The notes: generated by a model not told the origin, from the letters alone. 47,240 nt of DNA from Bacteroidia bacterium (GCA_026391295.1 JAPLDS010000028.1:7020-54259), one strand, 5' to 3'. Positions 1 to 10,311 are shown, counted from the stretch's first letter. A program made the numbers and translations.

Positions 1-1404
1 TAATGAGTCAGCGCATCATGGGGAAAGTTTCCTTTGGTGAACTTCAAGACGATACTGGAAGAATCCAAATATATATTAGTCGCGACGAGATCTGTCCAGG
101 TGAAGATAAAACACTTTACAATGAGGTGTTTAAGAAATTACTTGACATTGGCGATATCATTGGCGTTATGGGATACGTTTTCGTTACTCAGATGGGCGAA
201 ACAACCATTCACGTAAAAGAATTCGTCCTATTAAGCAAATCGATTAAGCCTCTTCCCGTTGTTAAGGAGAAAGATGGTAAAACGTTTGATGCCTTTACTG
301 ATCCGGAACAACGTTATCGCCAGCGCTATCTTGACTTAATAGTCAACCCACATGTGAAGGAGGTCTTTTTAAAACGGACTAAGATCATCAATGAGATGCG
401 TAACCTTTTTAATGAGCGCGGATACATTGAAGTGGAGACTCCAATCTTACAACCTATTCCTGGTGGTGCATCTGCTCGACCATTCATGACACATCACAAC
501 GCACTCAATATTCCGCTCTACCTTCGAGTGGCAAACGAGCTGTATCTTAAGCGATTAATCGTTGGAGGTTTCGATGGTGTGTATGAATTTGCAAAGGATT
601 TCCGTAACGAAGGGATGGATAGAACCCATAATCCTGAGTTTACGGTTATGGAGATCTATGTCGCGTACAAGGATTACAATTGGATGATGGATTTCACGGA
701 AGAGATGATTGAGCGAGTGGCTTTAGCGCTACATGGCAAAACTATCTTAACCGTTGGAGATAAAGAAATAGATTTTAAACGTCCATTCAAACGGATCACT
801 ATGTTTGACTCAATTCTTGAATTTACAGGGGTTGATATTTCCAACATGGATGAGCATCAGCTTCGCGAGACCTGCACTAAACTTGGTATCGCAAATGATG
901 CCACGATGGGTAAAGGGAAGCTTATCGATGAAATTTTTGGTGAGAAATGTGAAGGAAACTATATCCAGCCTACATTTATTACTGATTATCCAGTTGAGAT
1001 GTCACCGCTTTGCAAGAAACATCGGAATAATCCAGAATTAACCGAGCGATTTGAGCTGATGGTTAATGGGAAAGAGCTTTGTAATGCCTATTCCGAGTTA
1101 AATGATCCAATTGATCAGATGGAACGTTTTCAAGAACAACTCCGTCTTTCGGAAAAGGGGGATAATGAGGCTATGTTTATTGATCTTGACTTTGTCCGCT
1201 CATTAGAATACGGAATGATTTGAAGAACTTGGTATTCCAGCCGCATGGGTGGAGGTGCTTATGAATATGGGATATAAAAAAGTAGCTCAATTAAAGGAGG
1301 TTAAACCGAGTAAGTTGTTTAACGACCTTTGTGGCTACAATAAGAAAAATCAGTTAGGGATCCCTAATCCAGCTGCTGATGATGTTACAACTTGGTTAAA
1401 TTAA
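1..1404 (+). pseudogene. lysS: lysyl-tRNA synthetase (class II), 5'-partial, with internal deletion of motif 3 and frameshift
   Basis: This is class II LysRS, which charges tRNA-Lys in the cytosol. The window opens inside the gene: the first ATG (position 3) falls in the conserved anticodon-binding OB fold ([16 protein letters not shown]), so the true start lies upstream. Motif 2 is present ([20 protein letters not shown]), as is the C-terminal catalytic segment up to RSLEYGM near 1217. Family members continue with PPTSG and the motif 3 GxGxDRL block; here the frame instead meets TGA at 1221. From 1219, in the +1 frame, the sequence encodes the Bacteroidota-specific C-terminal extension (EELGIPAAWVEVLMNMGYKK, then a NKKNQLGIPNP stretch) to TAA at 1402-1404. 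About 40 codons, including the ATP-binding motif 3 arginine, are therefore missing and the frame is changed. The product could not be active. This is either a pseudogene or an assembly error; since the gene is normally essential, error is likely. gpsA follows after 12 nt. Confidence 0.9.
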
Positions 1405-1416
1405 AAACTCGGTAGG

Positions 1417-2421
1417 ATGACTGAAATAAGTGAGAAAAGCCGGGTCGCAATTATAGGAAGTGGAAGCTGGGCTACTGCGTTAGCTAAAATTCTATCCTAT
1501 AATTTACCAGAATTAAATTGGTTTATACGTAAAGAGGAGAATATTGAACTATTTAAAAAGTTTAGACATAATCCGAATTACCTGCGATCTGTAGAATTTG
1601 ACATGTCTAAGATTAATTTCTACACCGACATCAATAAAATTGTCGAGGATTCTGATATCCTGGTATTTGTTACTCCATCGGCATTTCTTAAAGATACTTT
1701 AAGTCACCTTACTGTTCCTATTGGAGAACGCTATGTCGTATCCGCAATTAAAGGGATAATCCCTGATGATAACTTGGTGGTAGGTGAATTTTTTCATGAG
1801 TTTTACGACTTGCCTTTCGACCAGTTTGCAGTCATTGCCGGACCTTGTCATGCTGAAGAGGTGGCTCGTGATCTACTCTCATACCTCACTATTGCCAGTC
1901 CAGATGTTAAACGGGCCCGTCAATTTGCGATGCTACTGGAGAGCCCTTCGATTCGCACCCATATCTCTGATGATATTTGGGGTACCGAGTATTCCGCAGT
2001 TTTAAAAAATATCATGGCCATTGCTTGCGGAATATCTCATAGTTTGCGCTATGGCGATAATTTCCAGGCCGTACTTATGTCGAATGCTATTCAGGAGATT
2101 AAGCGTTTTGTCGATACGGTTCATCCAATAACCAGAGATATCAAATCATCAGCCTATCTGGGCGATTTGCTAGTGACAGGATATTCCCATTTCTCACGCA
2201 ATAGGGCTTTCGGAACCATGCTCGGGAAAGGATATACGGTCCGTTCGGCGATGCTCGAAATGGATATGATTGCAGAAGGTTACTATTCCACAAAGTGTAT
2301 CAAAGAGCTTAACCTTCAGTATCATATTAATATGCCGATAACCGATTCGGTCTATAACATCATCTACGAGAATATCTCGCCAGCTATCGAGATTCGATTA
2401 TTAACCGAGCATTTGCGTTAA
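1417..2421 (+). CDS. gpsA: NAD(P)-dependent glycerol-3-phosphate dehydrogenase
   Basis: Reduces dihydroxyacetone phosphate to sn-glycerol-3-phosphate for phospholipid synthesis; cytosolic. The 334-residue length fits the family. The N-terminal Rossmann glycine motif is [11 protein letters not shown] (about residues 12-22). [10 protein letters not shown] matches the second NAD-contact region and SAIKGI is the conserved mid-domain motif. The segment [16 protein letters not shown] carries the catalytic lysine, and the C-terminal helical domain keeps [18 protein letters not shown]. The ATG at 1417 is preceded by GGTAGG. It lies 12 nt after lysS and 14 nt before pgi, which suggests one rightward transcription unit of central metabolism genes. 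Confidence 0.95.
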   Translation: MTEISEKSRVAIIGSGSWATALAKILSYNLPELNWFIRKEENIELFKKFRHNPNYLRSVEFDMSKINFYTDINKIVEDSDILVFVTPSAFLKDTLSHLTVPIGERYVVSAIKGIIPDDNLVVGEFFHEFYDLPFDQFAVIAGPCHAEEVARDLLSYLTIASPDVKRARQFAMLLESPSIRTHISDDIWGTEYSAVLKNIMAIACGISHSLRYGDNFQAVLMSNAIQEIKRFVDTVHPITRDIKSSAYLGDLLVTGYSHFSRNRAFGTMLGKGYTVRSAMLEMDMIAEGYYSTKCIKELNLQYHINMPITDSVYNIIYENISPAIEIRLLTEHLR

Positions 2422-2435
2422 CACTATTTAATACC

Positions 2436-3785
2436 ATGACAAATATATCGTTGCAATTAGACAAAGTTTATGACTTTGTTTCAAAAGAGGAGATTCAGTC
2501 TTATAAGAAATCTGCTGAATTACAAGGTGTTGCTCTTCGAGGCAAGACCGGTAAAGGAAACGATTTCCTAGGTTGGGTAGACCTTCCTTCGAGTATCTCA
2601 GAATCTGTTCTTGAAGAGATCGAAAAAGTGACACTTAAACTTAAATCGAAGCATCTCGAAGTGTTTGTGGTTATTGGTATCGGAGGTTCTTACTTAGGCA
2701 GTAAGGCTGTTATTGATGCTCTATCAGACTCCTTTGCTCAAATTAAAGGGAGCTTTGAAGCCCCTTTAGTTGTTTTTGCTGGTCAAAATATTAGCGAAGA
2801 TTATCTTTTCGAATTGCGCGATCTGCTTGATACTAAAGAGTGGGCTTGTGCTATAATCTCTAAGTCTGGAACAACCACTGAGCCAGCTTTAGCATTCCGA
2901 CTTCTTAAACAAGATCTAGAAGAAAAATATGGTGTTGATGAAGCTCGTAAACGTATCATTGCCATTACTGATGGCGAACGTGGCGCATTAAAGACTCTAG
3001 CTGTTGAAGAAGGGTATAAAACATTTGTTATTCCAGATGATGTGGGTGGTCGATATTCGGTGCTTACTCCTGTTGGTTTAATCGCTATTTCTATTGCAGG
3101 TTTCGATGTGAGAGAATTGGTTCGAGGTGCTCAATCGATGGAGGTTGCTTGTGGTGCAGATGTGCCATTTGAAAAAAATATGGCAGCTCAATATGCAGCT
3201 GTCCGAAATGCCCTCTATGCAAAGGGTAAGAAGGTTGAGATTATGGTGAACTATAATCCAAAGCTTCACTTTTTTGCTGAATGGTGGAAACAACTTTACG
3301 GTGAATCAGAGGGAAAAGAATTTAAAGGAATCTTTCCTGCTAGCGTAGATTTTTCGAGTGATCTTCATTCGATGGGACAATATATTCAAGAAGGAGAGCG
3401 TATGTTATTTGAAACCGTTTTGTCTGTAGGTCAAGTAAACAATGAAGTTTTGGTTCCATCAGACAAGGACGATTTAGATAAATTGAATTTCCTTGCTGGA
3501 AAACGTGTTGACTACATCAATAAAATGGCTGAACTTGGAACTATGATCGCCCATGTTGATGGAGGAGTTCCTAATATAAAGATTAACATTCCACAGTTGA
3601 ATGAGTTTTACTTGGGCCAATTGATCTATTTCTTTGAAATAGCTTGTGGTATTAGTGGGTATTTACTTGATGTTAATCCATTTGACCAGCCTGGAGTAGA
3701 GGCTTATAAGAAAAATATGTTTGCCTTGCTTGAAAAGCCAGGGTTCGAAAAGGAGACTGCTGAACTAAAAGCTCGGTTGGGATAG
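2436..3785 (+). CDS. pgi: glucose-6-phosphate isomerase
   Basis: Interconverts glucose-6-phosphate and fructose-6-phosphate in glycolysis and gluconeogenesis; cytosolic. The 449-residue protein is the shorter Bacillus/Bacteroides type. Visible motifs are [12 protein letters not shown] (about residues 79-90), the sugar-phosphate loop [10 protein letters not shown] (about 144-153), [15 protein letters not shown] (signature 1 region), and near the C-terminus [12 protein letters not shown], the second PGI signature with its catalytic lysine. Glu in [10 protein letters not shown] is the likely catalytic base. It follows gpsA by 14 nt. The 69-nt gap to the next gene shows no clear terminator. Confidence 0.97.
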   Translation: MTNISLQLDKVYDFVSKEEIQSYKKSAELQGVALRGKTGKGNDFLGWVDLPSSISESVLEEIEKVTLKLKSKHLEVFVVIGIGGSYLGSKAVIDALSDSFAQIKGSFEAPLVVFAGQNISEDYLFELRDLLDTKEWACAIISKSGTTTEPALAFRLLKQDLEEKYGVDEARKRIIAITDGERGALKTLAVEEGYKTFVIPDDVGGRYSVLTPVGLIAISIAGFDVRELVRGAQSMEVACGADVPFEKNMAAQYAAVRNALYAKGKKVEIMVNYNPKLHFFAEWWKQLYGESEGKEFKGIFPASVDFSSDLHSMGQYIQEGERMLFETVLSVGQVNNEVLVPSDKDDLDKLNFLAGKRVDYINKMAELGTMIAHVDGGVPNIKINIPQLNEFYLGQLIYFFEIACGISGYLLDVNPFDQPGVEAYKKNMFALLEKPGFEKETAELKARLG

Positions 3786-3854
3786 TTCGGAGCTACCGCG
3801 GATTGCGCTGATTCTGGATGTTGCATTTCAAGGATAGCTTAAAATTAAATTGTT

Positions 3855-4739
3855 ATGGCTATGCGTCAAGTTCTGTTGTTTTTTTGTTTTACGGTCCTCT
3901 TCGCTTGTGGCGTTAGGAACTCTTCAGAACCAATTACAAGTCTCAGAATGAATCACGATCAAATTCTGACTCCTGCAGAACTTTCAAAAGTTACTGTCCG
4001 GTCGGCTTCAGATTATCGTAAAGTGCTGCAGCAGATCGATCCAGCAGACCTTTCTTCTTTAGATGCGGCTAAAAACATCTTCCTTAAAAGTTCGTCTGAC
4101 AGTATCGTTTCGGATTCGATGTTTGTTAGCTTCTATGACTTTTATACTCGTCTTGCCGATATTTACATTGAAAGTAATGAGCAGGTGGCTTTGCAATTAG
4201 CTAATAATAAATCGCATACTTTATTGAGTTCAAACTTTGCAAGTCGTGGGTTGAAGTTGGTTTCAGATCGTGAACTATTTTCCTTGGCAAGGCAAAATAG
4301 CTATCTGTTAAAAGAATTTGGACCGAGGCTTTCTGCTTCTTTTCGCGAATATTTGACAATCGCCAGTATCGAACAAGATATTCCATTCCAGAAGTATGGG
4401 AAGATTGTTATTCCATCAGATTCTTTAGCATCTCGAATTTTAACCTGGGAGAATTTCATGGGGCGTTATCCTGATTTTATTGAACTTCGATTAGCGCAAG
4501 ATGAATACACACAATATCTGGGGGCCTATCTTTCGGGAACTGATAATGCACGAGCTTTTAATTCGAACACAAGTCAGCTACAAGATAGCTTAAAACTGTC
4601 GTTGGAATCTTTTGTTCTGAATAACCCAGAGAGTAAAAGTGCCAATTTAGTGAAGGATTATCTTGAAATGCTAAAGGGTACAAATTTTAATTACACGGAG
4701 AAGGTGGACTCATTTCTGCTAGAAAAAGTATATCATTGA
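3855..4739 (+). CDS. putative lipoprotein of unknown function
   Basis: I do not recognise this 294-residue protein. The N-terminus is a lipoprotein signal: a short charged region (MAMRQ), a hydrophobic stretch (VLLFFCFTVLF) and a lipobox-like LFAC with the acceptor Cys near residue 18. The mature part is mostly polar and predicted helical, with no metal-binding or catalytic motif that I can see. It probably sits in the outer or inner membrane facing the periplasm. It follows pgi in the same direction by 69 nt and precedes the pseudouridine synthase by 44 nt, so cotranscription is possible but tells nothing about function. The second Met (residue 3) would also keep the signal peptide. Confidence 0.75.
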   Translation: MAMRQVLLFFCFTVLFACGVRNSSEPITSLRMNHDQILTPAELSKVTVRSASDYRKVLQQIDPADLSSLDAAKNIFLKSSSDSIVSDSMFVSFYDFYTRLADIYIESNEQVALQLANNKSHTLLSSNFASRGLKLVSDRELFSLARQNSYLLKEFGPRLSASFREYLTIASIEQDIPFQKYGKIVIPSDSLASRILTWENFMGRYPDFIELRLAQDEYTQYLGAYLSGTDNARAFNSNTSQLQDSLKLSLESFVLNNPESKSANLVKDYLEMLKGTNFNYTEKVDSFLLEKVYH

Positions 4740-4783
4740 AAGCGATTTAACGCTAACGATTTTATCGATTAATAAACATAATT

Positions 4784-5704
4784 ATGCAACAAAAAACTTC
4801 CAGTTCAGAAAAAGGATCTCCTAAGCAGGTCTATTTAGAGGTTAAGGAGAACTCTGAATTGTTGAAATTCTTGTTAGAACAGCTTAAAGGGAAAAGTAGA
4901 ACTACCGTTAAGGCCTTGCTTGCCCATCGACAAGTGGCTGTGGGTAGCCATACCATTACACAGTTTGATTATCCTGTTCTAGTTGGCCAACAGGTGACGA
5001 TCACCTATGGCAAGATTCCTGAGCAGATCAGATACAAAGGCTTACGCATAATTTTTGAAGATCCACATATCATCGTAATCGAAAAAGAGGCCGGAATGCT
5101 CTCCATAGCTACCGCGAAAGAGAAATTGTTAACCACATATAGCATTTTAAGCGGCCATGTTAAACGCGAAGATCCTAATAATAGAATCTTTGTCGTGCAC
5201 CGTCTCGACCGGGATACTTCTGGTATTATGATGTTTGCAAAGAGCGAAGCTGTGCAGTCAACGTTACAAAGATCTTGGCAGGAAGCGATCATCGAACGCA
5301 CCTACGTTGCCGTTGTTGAAGGCGTTGTTGAAAAAGATGAAGGGACAATTCACTCGTTCTTAAAAGAGAACAAGGCCTTGATCATGTATTCAACAAAGGT
5401 TCCAGGAGAAGGCGATGAGGCGATTACGCATTATAAAGTCTTACGAAGAGGTGACGAGATTTCTCTTGTGGAGGTGAAGCTCGAAACGGGCCGTAAGAAT
5501 CAGATCCGAGTGCACATGAAAGAATTAGGATATCCAATTGTTGGAGATAAGAAATATGGCGCGAAGCTTAACCTGATTGGTCGAACCTGCTTGCATGCTC
5601 GAGTGCTTTCTTTCATCCATCCCGTAAGTGGTCAAGAGATGCGTTATGAGACTCCAGTTCCTGGCCGTTTTATGTCGGTCTTTGCACGACATGAGAAAAT
5701 CTAA
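4784..5704 (+). CDS. RluA-family RNA pseudouridine synthase
   Basis: Isomerises uridine to pseudouridine in rRNA or tRNA. An N-terminal S4-like RNA-binding region (about residues 20-80, with KSRTTVKALLAHRQVAVG) precedes the catalytic domain. The signature VHRLDRDTSGIMMFAKS (about 135-151) contains the catalytic aspartate of the HRLD motif. RKNQIRVHM and GDKKYGA further on are also conserved. The 306-residue length fits RluD-like members with S4; I cannot tell the target site from sequence. The first 15 residues (MQQKTSSSEKGSPKQ) are a polar extension. Confidence 0.92.
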   Translation: MQQKTSSSEKGSPKQVYLEVKENSELLKFLLEQLKGKSRTTVKALLAHRQVAVGSHTITQFDYPVLVGQQVTITYGKIPEQIRYKGLRIIFEDPHIIVIEKEAGMLSIATAKEKLLTTYSILSGHVKREDPNNRIFVVHRLDRDTSGIMMFAKSEAVQSTLQRSWQEAIIERTYVAVVEGVVEKDEGTIHSFLKENKALIMYSTKVPGEGDEAITHYKVLRRGDEISLVEVKLETGRKNQIRVHMKELGYPIVGDKKYGAKLNLIGRTCLHARVLSFIHPVSGQEMRYETPVPGRFMSVFARHEKI

Positions 5705-5752
5705 TCAGTCCTAGCAGCATGCTAATTTAGTGTTCAATTCTTGAATCTGACT

Positions 5753-7975
5753 ATGAAATACCTGTTGTCTTTATTCGCGCTGGCCTTATTGATCTCGTGT
5801 CATGTCAATCCGCCAGAACAACTGACCAATTATGTAAATCCATTTATTGGCACCGATGAAGATGGGCATACTTTCCCAGGAGCATTAGTCCCATTCGGGA
5901 TGGTTCAGCTAAGTCCTGATAATGGCGAACATGGCTACAACTGGTGCAGTGGATACCATTACAGCAGCAAAACTATCCGTGGCTTTAGTCATACCCATTA
6001 TAGTGGCACAGGTGCTGAAGATCTATGTGATATTTCAGTTTTTCCAACTCTGAATACCTCTCCAACGCCAAAGACTATTGTCAGTGAATTTGATCATCAC
6101 GATGAGCAAGCAAAGCCTGGATATTATTCGGTAAAACTAAAAGCTTCCAATATTAATGCTGAGTTGACTGCAACAACCCATTGTGGTCTGCATCGGTATA
6201 CATTCCCTGAAGGTAAACAACCAATTTTACGCCTTGATTTAGGGATCGGAAATGGCACGGAAGCACGCGTGGGCCATAATGGCGATTTGCCCCTTGAGTG
6301 TTATCTAAAGAAGATTGATGATCATACCCTTGTCGGATTTCGCCGTTCGGTCGGATTTGTAGGCGAGCGATGTGTTTTCTTTGCGGCTCAGACGAATAAG
6401 CCCTTCTCTAGCTTAACCATCTTTGCTGATAGCGTTAAAATTGGTTCTGATCAAGAAGGTCGAGCAGTCACCATCTCTTCTTCGTTGAGCTTTCCTAATA
6501 CCCAAGCGAATGATCAGCTTTTAATGAAAGTGGCTATTAGCACTGCAAACATTGAAGGAGCTTTGGCAGGTTTGGCCGAAATTAAAGATTGGGATTTTGA
6601 TGCCGTTCGGAAAATAGCCTCAGATAGTTGGGAGAAAGAACTTGCAAAGATTAAAGTTACCTCTGATGATAAGGCGTTTAAGGAGACTTTTTATACCGCG
6701 GCTTACCATTGCTATTTTGCCCCATTCCGTTTCGACGACGCTTTGGGTAACTATACTGGTGCTGAGAAGGAAATCCATGCTCATCCGAATATTTATACAT
6801 TGAGCTCTTTATGGGACACCTATAGAGCTGCGGCTCCTCTATTTACCTTAACTCAGACGGAGCGTTTGCCTGCAATTATTACATCTTTTCTTGAATTTTA
6901 CAAACAACATGGTCTTCTCCCTTCATGGGAACTATATTTCAATGAAGCCAATGTTATGCCAGGCTATCATGCTGTTCCAATTATCGCCGATGCCATGCTG
7001 AAAGGGGTTAAAGGTTTTGATTATCAGCTGGCCTTTGAAGCCATGGTTGTCACGGCAAATGAAGATATTCGAGAATCTAATTACTATCGACAATATGGCT
7101 ATATTCCTGATGACTTAGATCCTAGACAACGAGGTGTTACCAAAACTGTTGAATATGCCTTTGACGACTGGTGTATTGCGCAAGTGGCTCAGCAACTGAA
7201 TAAGAGTGCCGAATATGAGACCTTTATAAAACGAAGTGGATACTGGAAAAATATTTTTGATTCGCACACCGGTTTTGTAAGACCTAAAGACAAAACAGGC
7301 GCCTGGATGGTTCCATTTCTGCCTACTGAATCGGTTGGTTTTCAAGAGGGAAATGCCTGGATCTATACCTGGTATGTTCCTCATGATGTGAAAGGATTAA
7401 TCACTGCTATGGGTGGGGAGAAGCGTTTTGGTCAGAAACTAGATTCGCTGTATAATGCCCCCGACGCTCCATACCGAAAATTGAAAAATAATGGCTTCTA
7501 TGGATTGTCTGAATTTTCAAATGAACCAAGTCATCATGTCCCATACCTCTATAATTACATTGGTAAGCCTTGGTTGACAGCAGAAAAAATCAACCATATT
7601 CGGACTAAGTTTTATAGCAATCAACCCAATGGATTATGTGGAAACGATGATTGCGGTCAGATGAGTGCCTGGTATATCTTTAGCTCTATTGGTTTTTATC
7701 CAGTTAACCCTTCAGATGGAATTTATGTCTTTGGCACCCCATTGGCTACTAAGACTGAAATTGCATTATCAAATGGGAATAAATTTAGTGTTCAAGCGAT
7801 CGATCTGAGTTCGAAGAATATCTACATTCAAAAAGCCACACTGAATGGAGTCTCTTATTCCAACTCGTATATTAAGCACTCCGAACTTCTTAAGGGTGGA
7901 GAGCTTGTTTTTTATATGGGTGATAAGCCATCCGAATCGTATGGTGTGCTGCCAGAGAATCGGCCAGGAAACTAA
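5753..7975 (+). CDS. GH92 alpha-mannosidase, lipoprotein
   Basis: Calcium-dependent exo-acting alpha-mannosidase of glycoside hydrolase family 92, which removes mannose from N-glycans or mannans. The N-terminus after ATG 5753 is a lipoprotein signal (MKYLLSLFALALLISC), so it is exported and membrane-anchored. A TTG 12 nt upstream could extend the frame, but ATG gives the better signal peptide. The N-terminal beta-sandwich begins YVNPFIGTDEDGHTFPGA; the (alpha/alpha)6 domain carries EGNAWIYTWYVPHD, which holds the likely general-acid Glu, and GLCGNDDCGQMSAW, which holds the likely catalytic-base Asp. Length (740 aa) is usual. It is not in a polysaccharide utilisation locus here: no SusC/SusD pair is nearby. 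Confidence 0.95.
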   Translation: MKYLLSLFALALLISCHVNPPEQLTNYVNPFIGTDEDGHTFPGALVPFGMVQLSPDNGEHGYNWCSGYHYSSKTIRGFSHTHYSGTGAEDLCDISVFPTLNTSPTPKTIVSEFDHHDEQAKPGYYSVKLKASNINAELTATTHCGLHRYTFPEGKQPILRLDLGIGNGTEARVGHNGDLPLECYLKKIDDHTLVGFRRSVGFVGERCVFFAAQTNKPFSSLTIFADSVKIGSDQEGRAVTISSSLSFPNTQANDQLLMKVAISTANIEGALAGLAEIKDWDFDAVRKIASDSWEKELAKIKVTSDDKAFKETFYTAAYHCYFAPFRFDDALGNYTGAEKEIHAHPNIYTLSSLWDTYRAAAPLFTLTQTERLPAIITSFLEFYKQHGLLPSWELYFNEANVMPGYHAVPIIADAMLKGVKGFDYQLAFEAMVVTANEDIRESNYYRQYGYIPDDLDPRQRGVTKTVEYAFDDWCIAQVAQQLNKSAEYETFIKRSGYWKNIFDSHTGFVRPKDKTGAWMVPFLPTESVGFQEGNAWIYTWYVPHDVKGLITAMGGEKRFGQKLDSLYNAPDAPYRKLKNNGFYGLSEFSNEPSHHVPYLYNYIGKPWLTAEKINHIRTKFYSNQPNGLCGNDDCGQMSAWYIFSSIGFYPVNPSDGIYVFGTPLATKTEIALSNGNKFSVQAIDLSSKNIYIQKATLNGVSYSNSYIKHSELLKGGELVFYMGDKPSESYGVLPENRPGN

Positions 7976-8003
7976 TGTTTAATGCTATTTTGATTCGAGA
8001 CAT

Positions 8004-8474
8004 ATGAAAATATTTAACCCAATCCGGCTTTTACTTCTTCTAGAACTTCTTTTAAGTGCTTCCCTTTCGGAGGCTCAGGTTGCCCCTTTTTACGATGCCG
8101 CTACAAATCTATATGGTTATAAGGACCCTAAAGGGAGTGTGGTCATTTCGCCTAAATACGAATTGGCCTATCCTCTAAATGAAGGGTTTGCGGCATTTAA
8201 ACAGCAGGGTAAATACGGGTATGTCGATCAGAACGGAAAAGTAGTTGTTACAGCTAAATATGATGATACCTGGAAATTTATTGGCGGATATGCTGCTGTT
8301 CGTCTGGCGGGCAAATATGGTTTTATAAATGTCAAAGGTGAGGAAGTTGTCCCACTAATTTATAAGCGTGCTTACAACTACCATGGAGCCTGCTGTTATA
8401 AAGGTCAGGCACATGTGAAGGAGAATGGCAAGTGGAAAATTATCACGCTAGGATCTTTGCCTAAAGTTTATTAA
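8004..8474 (+). CDS. secreted WG-repeat protein
   Basis: A 156-residue protein with an N-terminal signal peptide (MKIFNPIRLLLLLELLLSAS, cleavage probably after SEA). The rest is built of WG-type repeats of about 22-25 residues with the pattern YGY-(I/K)D-x-KGxxVIxPKY: examples are LYGYKDPKGSVVISPKY, KYGYVDQNGKVVVTAKY and KYGFINVKGEEVVPLIY. WG repeats form beta-propeller-like or extended structures and are common in Bacteroidota; the molecular role is unknown. It starts 28 nt after the mannosidase stop, so it may be cotranscribed. Confidence 0.85.
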   Translation: MKIFNPIRLLLLLELLLSASLSEAQVAPFYDAATNLYGYKDPKGSVVISPKYELAYPLNEGFAAFKQQGKYGYVDQNGKVVVTAKYDDTWKFIGGYAAVRLAGKYGFINVKGEEVVPLIYKRAYNYHGACCYKGQAHVKENGKWKIITLGSLPKVY

Positions 8475-8519
8475 CTTTAATCGACTTATTTTCTGTCAAT
8501 TAAATTAATTCGTTAGGCG

Positions 8520-8720
8520 ATGAAAAAAAACATGGGAACACTAGACAAGACCATCCGTATCTTGATTGCACTAGTTATTGTAGCTCTTTTTGTAACGAAG
8601 GTTGTTTGCGGCACTTTAGCCATTGTCTTATTGATCTTCGCAGCAATTTTTGTAATCACAAGTTTTGTGAGTTTTTGTCCTCTTTATACCCTCTTTGGGA
8701 TAAAAACCTGCAAGAAATAG
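8520..8720 (+). CDS. small membrane protein, DUF2892 (YgaP-like transmembrane domain)
   Basis: A 66-residue protein with the pattern of DUF2892: a short amphipathic start (MGTLDKTIRILIALVIVAL) followed by two hydrophobic segments (about residues 11-25 and 30-50) and the C-terminal signature SFCPLYTLFGIKTCKK. In this family the CPLY-LxG-T motif is conserved; it also occurs as the membrane part of rhodanese YgaP. A free-standing copy has no assigned function. It ends the rightward gene run and is convergent with rlmD four bases away. Confidence 0.85.
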   Translation: MKKNMGTLDKTIRILIALVIVALFVTKVVCGTLAIVLLIFAAIFVITSFVSFCPLYTLFGIKTCKK

Positions 8721-8724
8721 TCGA

Positions 8725-10152
8725 TTATAGCTCGCTAGATTCTTTTATCTTTTCCAGTAAAACTATATTTTCAACATGATGGGTATGTGGAAACATATCC
8801 ACCGGCTGAACTTTTGTGACCATATAGATAGAGCTTAATAGACTTATGTCGCGTGCCTGTGTAGCTGGATTGCAACTTACGTAAACAATCCGCTCTGGCG
8901 AAGCAAATAAGATTGAATTGATCACCTCATCACTCATTCCGGCACGTGGTGGATCGGTAATGATCACATCGGGATGACCATGCTCGGTGATAAATTCTCT
9001 GGTTAGAATCTCTTTCATATCACCCGCAAAGAAATTCGTGTTCGAAAGTTTATTGCTTGAGGCATTTAACTTCGCGTCCTCAATAGCTTCTGGGACATAT
9101 TCGATACCTACTACTTTTTTTGCTTGTTTTGCTACGAAGCAAGCGATGGTGCCAGTTCCTGTATATAAATCATAGACTACTTCATTACCTGTCAGCGCTG
9201 CGAATTCACGCGTCGCTTTGTAAAGTTCATAGGCTTGTAGTGAATTTGTTTGATAAAAGGATTTTGGTCCGATCCTAAATTTTAGTCCTTCCATCTCCTC
9301 GGTAATAAATCCATCCCCTTTGAAAATATTTACCTCCTGGTCTGTTATCGTATCATTTCCTTTCTGATTGATGACATACAGCAGGGTTGTGATTGCAGGA
9401 AAGCTGTCAGTCAGAAATTGAAGCAAAAGTTCTCTTTTTTCTCGCTCCTCCCGAAAGAAATTTACAATCACCATAATCTCGCCAGTACTTGTGGTTCGGA
9501 TGATAAGATTTCGCAGGAAGCCTTCCTTGTTTTTTAGGTCGTAAAACGCAAGGTTATTTAATAATGCGTATTTTTTTACTGCATTTCGGATATCGTTCGA
9601 GCTATCTGTCTGAAGCCAGCATTTGTTTACATTAAGCACCTTATCAAACATGCCTTGAACATGAAATCCAAGGACATTCATATCCTCAAATTCATTACCC
9701 GACCGCACCTCTTCGTGGGTTAGCCAACGTCGATTTGAAAAGGTAAACTCAAGTTTGTTGCGGTAGAATGTTGAGGTTGCCGATCCAATGATTGGCATAA
9801 TATCAGGAAGCGTAATCCTCCCAATCCGACTTAGTTGATCGGAGACTTGCTTTTGTTTGTAGAAAAGTTGTTTTTCGTAGGGTAAGTATTGCCATTTGCA
9901 ACCACCGCAAATTTCGAAATGTTCGCAAAAAGCTGGAATCCTATCCGGAGAATCTTTTTGAATCTGAATAACTTTCGCTTCTTGGTATTTCTCTCTCTTC
10001 TTGGTAACCTGAAGGTCAACGATGTCTCCAGGGATTACATGGGTCGTAAAAACCACCACTCCATCAACTCTGGCTACAGCTTTTCCTTCCGATCCAATAT
10101 CTAAAATCTCTACGCCATCATAGCGTGGCAGTGGTTTATTCCCTCTTGACAA
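8725..10152 (-). CDS. rlmD: 23S rRNA (uracil-5-)-methyltransferase RlmD-like
   Basis: SAM-dependent 5-methyluridine methyltransferase of the TrmA/RumA family, acting on 23S rRNA. An N-terminal TRAM RNA-binding domain (about residues 1-70) is followed by an iron-sulfur cysteine cluster (CEHFEICGGCKWQ, with a fourth Cys further on). The C-terminal Rossmann methyltransferase domain contains VYDLYTGTGTIACF for SAM binding, DPPRAG, and VYVSCNPATQARD with the catalytic cysteine. The 475-residue length is normal. The start appears to be TTG at 10152, because the next residues, SRGNKPLP, match the usual N-terminus. The exact target (U1939 or U747) cannot be told here. Confidence 0.92.
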   Translation of the reverse strand: MSRGNKPLPRYDGVEILDIGSEGKAVARVDGVVVFTTHVIPGDIVDLQVTKKREKYQEAKVIQIQKDSPDRIPAFCEHFEICGGCKWQYLPYEKQLFYKQKQVSDQLSRIGRITLPDIMPIIGSATSTFYRNKLEFTFSNRRWLTHEEVRSGNEFEDMNVLGFHVQGMFDKVLNVNKCWLQTDSSNDIRNAVKKYALLNNLAFYDLKNKEGFLRNLIIRTTSTGEIMVIVNFFREEREKRELLLQFLTDSFPAITTLLYVINQKGNDTITDQEVNIFKGDGFITEEMEGLKFRIGPKSFYQTNSLQAYELYKATREFAALTGNEVVYDLYTGTGTIACFVAKQAKKVVGIEYVPEAIEDAKLNASSNKLSNTNFFAGDMKEILTREFITEHGHPDVIITDPPRAGMSDEVINSILFASPERIVYVSCNPATQARDISLLSSIYMVTKVQPVDMFPHTHHVENIVLLEKIKESSEL

Positions 10153-10175
10153 AGTCTTGAATTTTTAATTTGGTG

Positions 10176-10290
10176 CAAAGATATAAATTGATTCTGCACC
10201 TGAGCAGAAAGTTTACTTCTAGCTTAATTTAATTCGAGTTTAACGCAGTAAAAATAAATCCTCTAGCCCCTTCAAATTTTGGTATCTTTG
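10176..10290. promoter_or_regulatory. divergent promoter region between rlmD and the ABC-F gene
   Basis: Two copies of TATCTTTG, which fits the Bacteroidota -7 consensus TAnnTTTG, face away from each other: one on the minus strand at 10176-10183 for rlmD, one on the plus strand at 10283-10290 for the ABC-F gene. Neither has a clear TTTG -33 box at 19-21 nt, so the assignment rests on the -7 match and position. Between them the DNA is AT-rich with no other structure seen. Confidence 0.5.
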
Positions 10291-10311
10291 CACCGCTAAA
10301 ATAAGGTTTAC

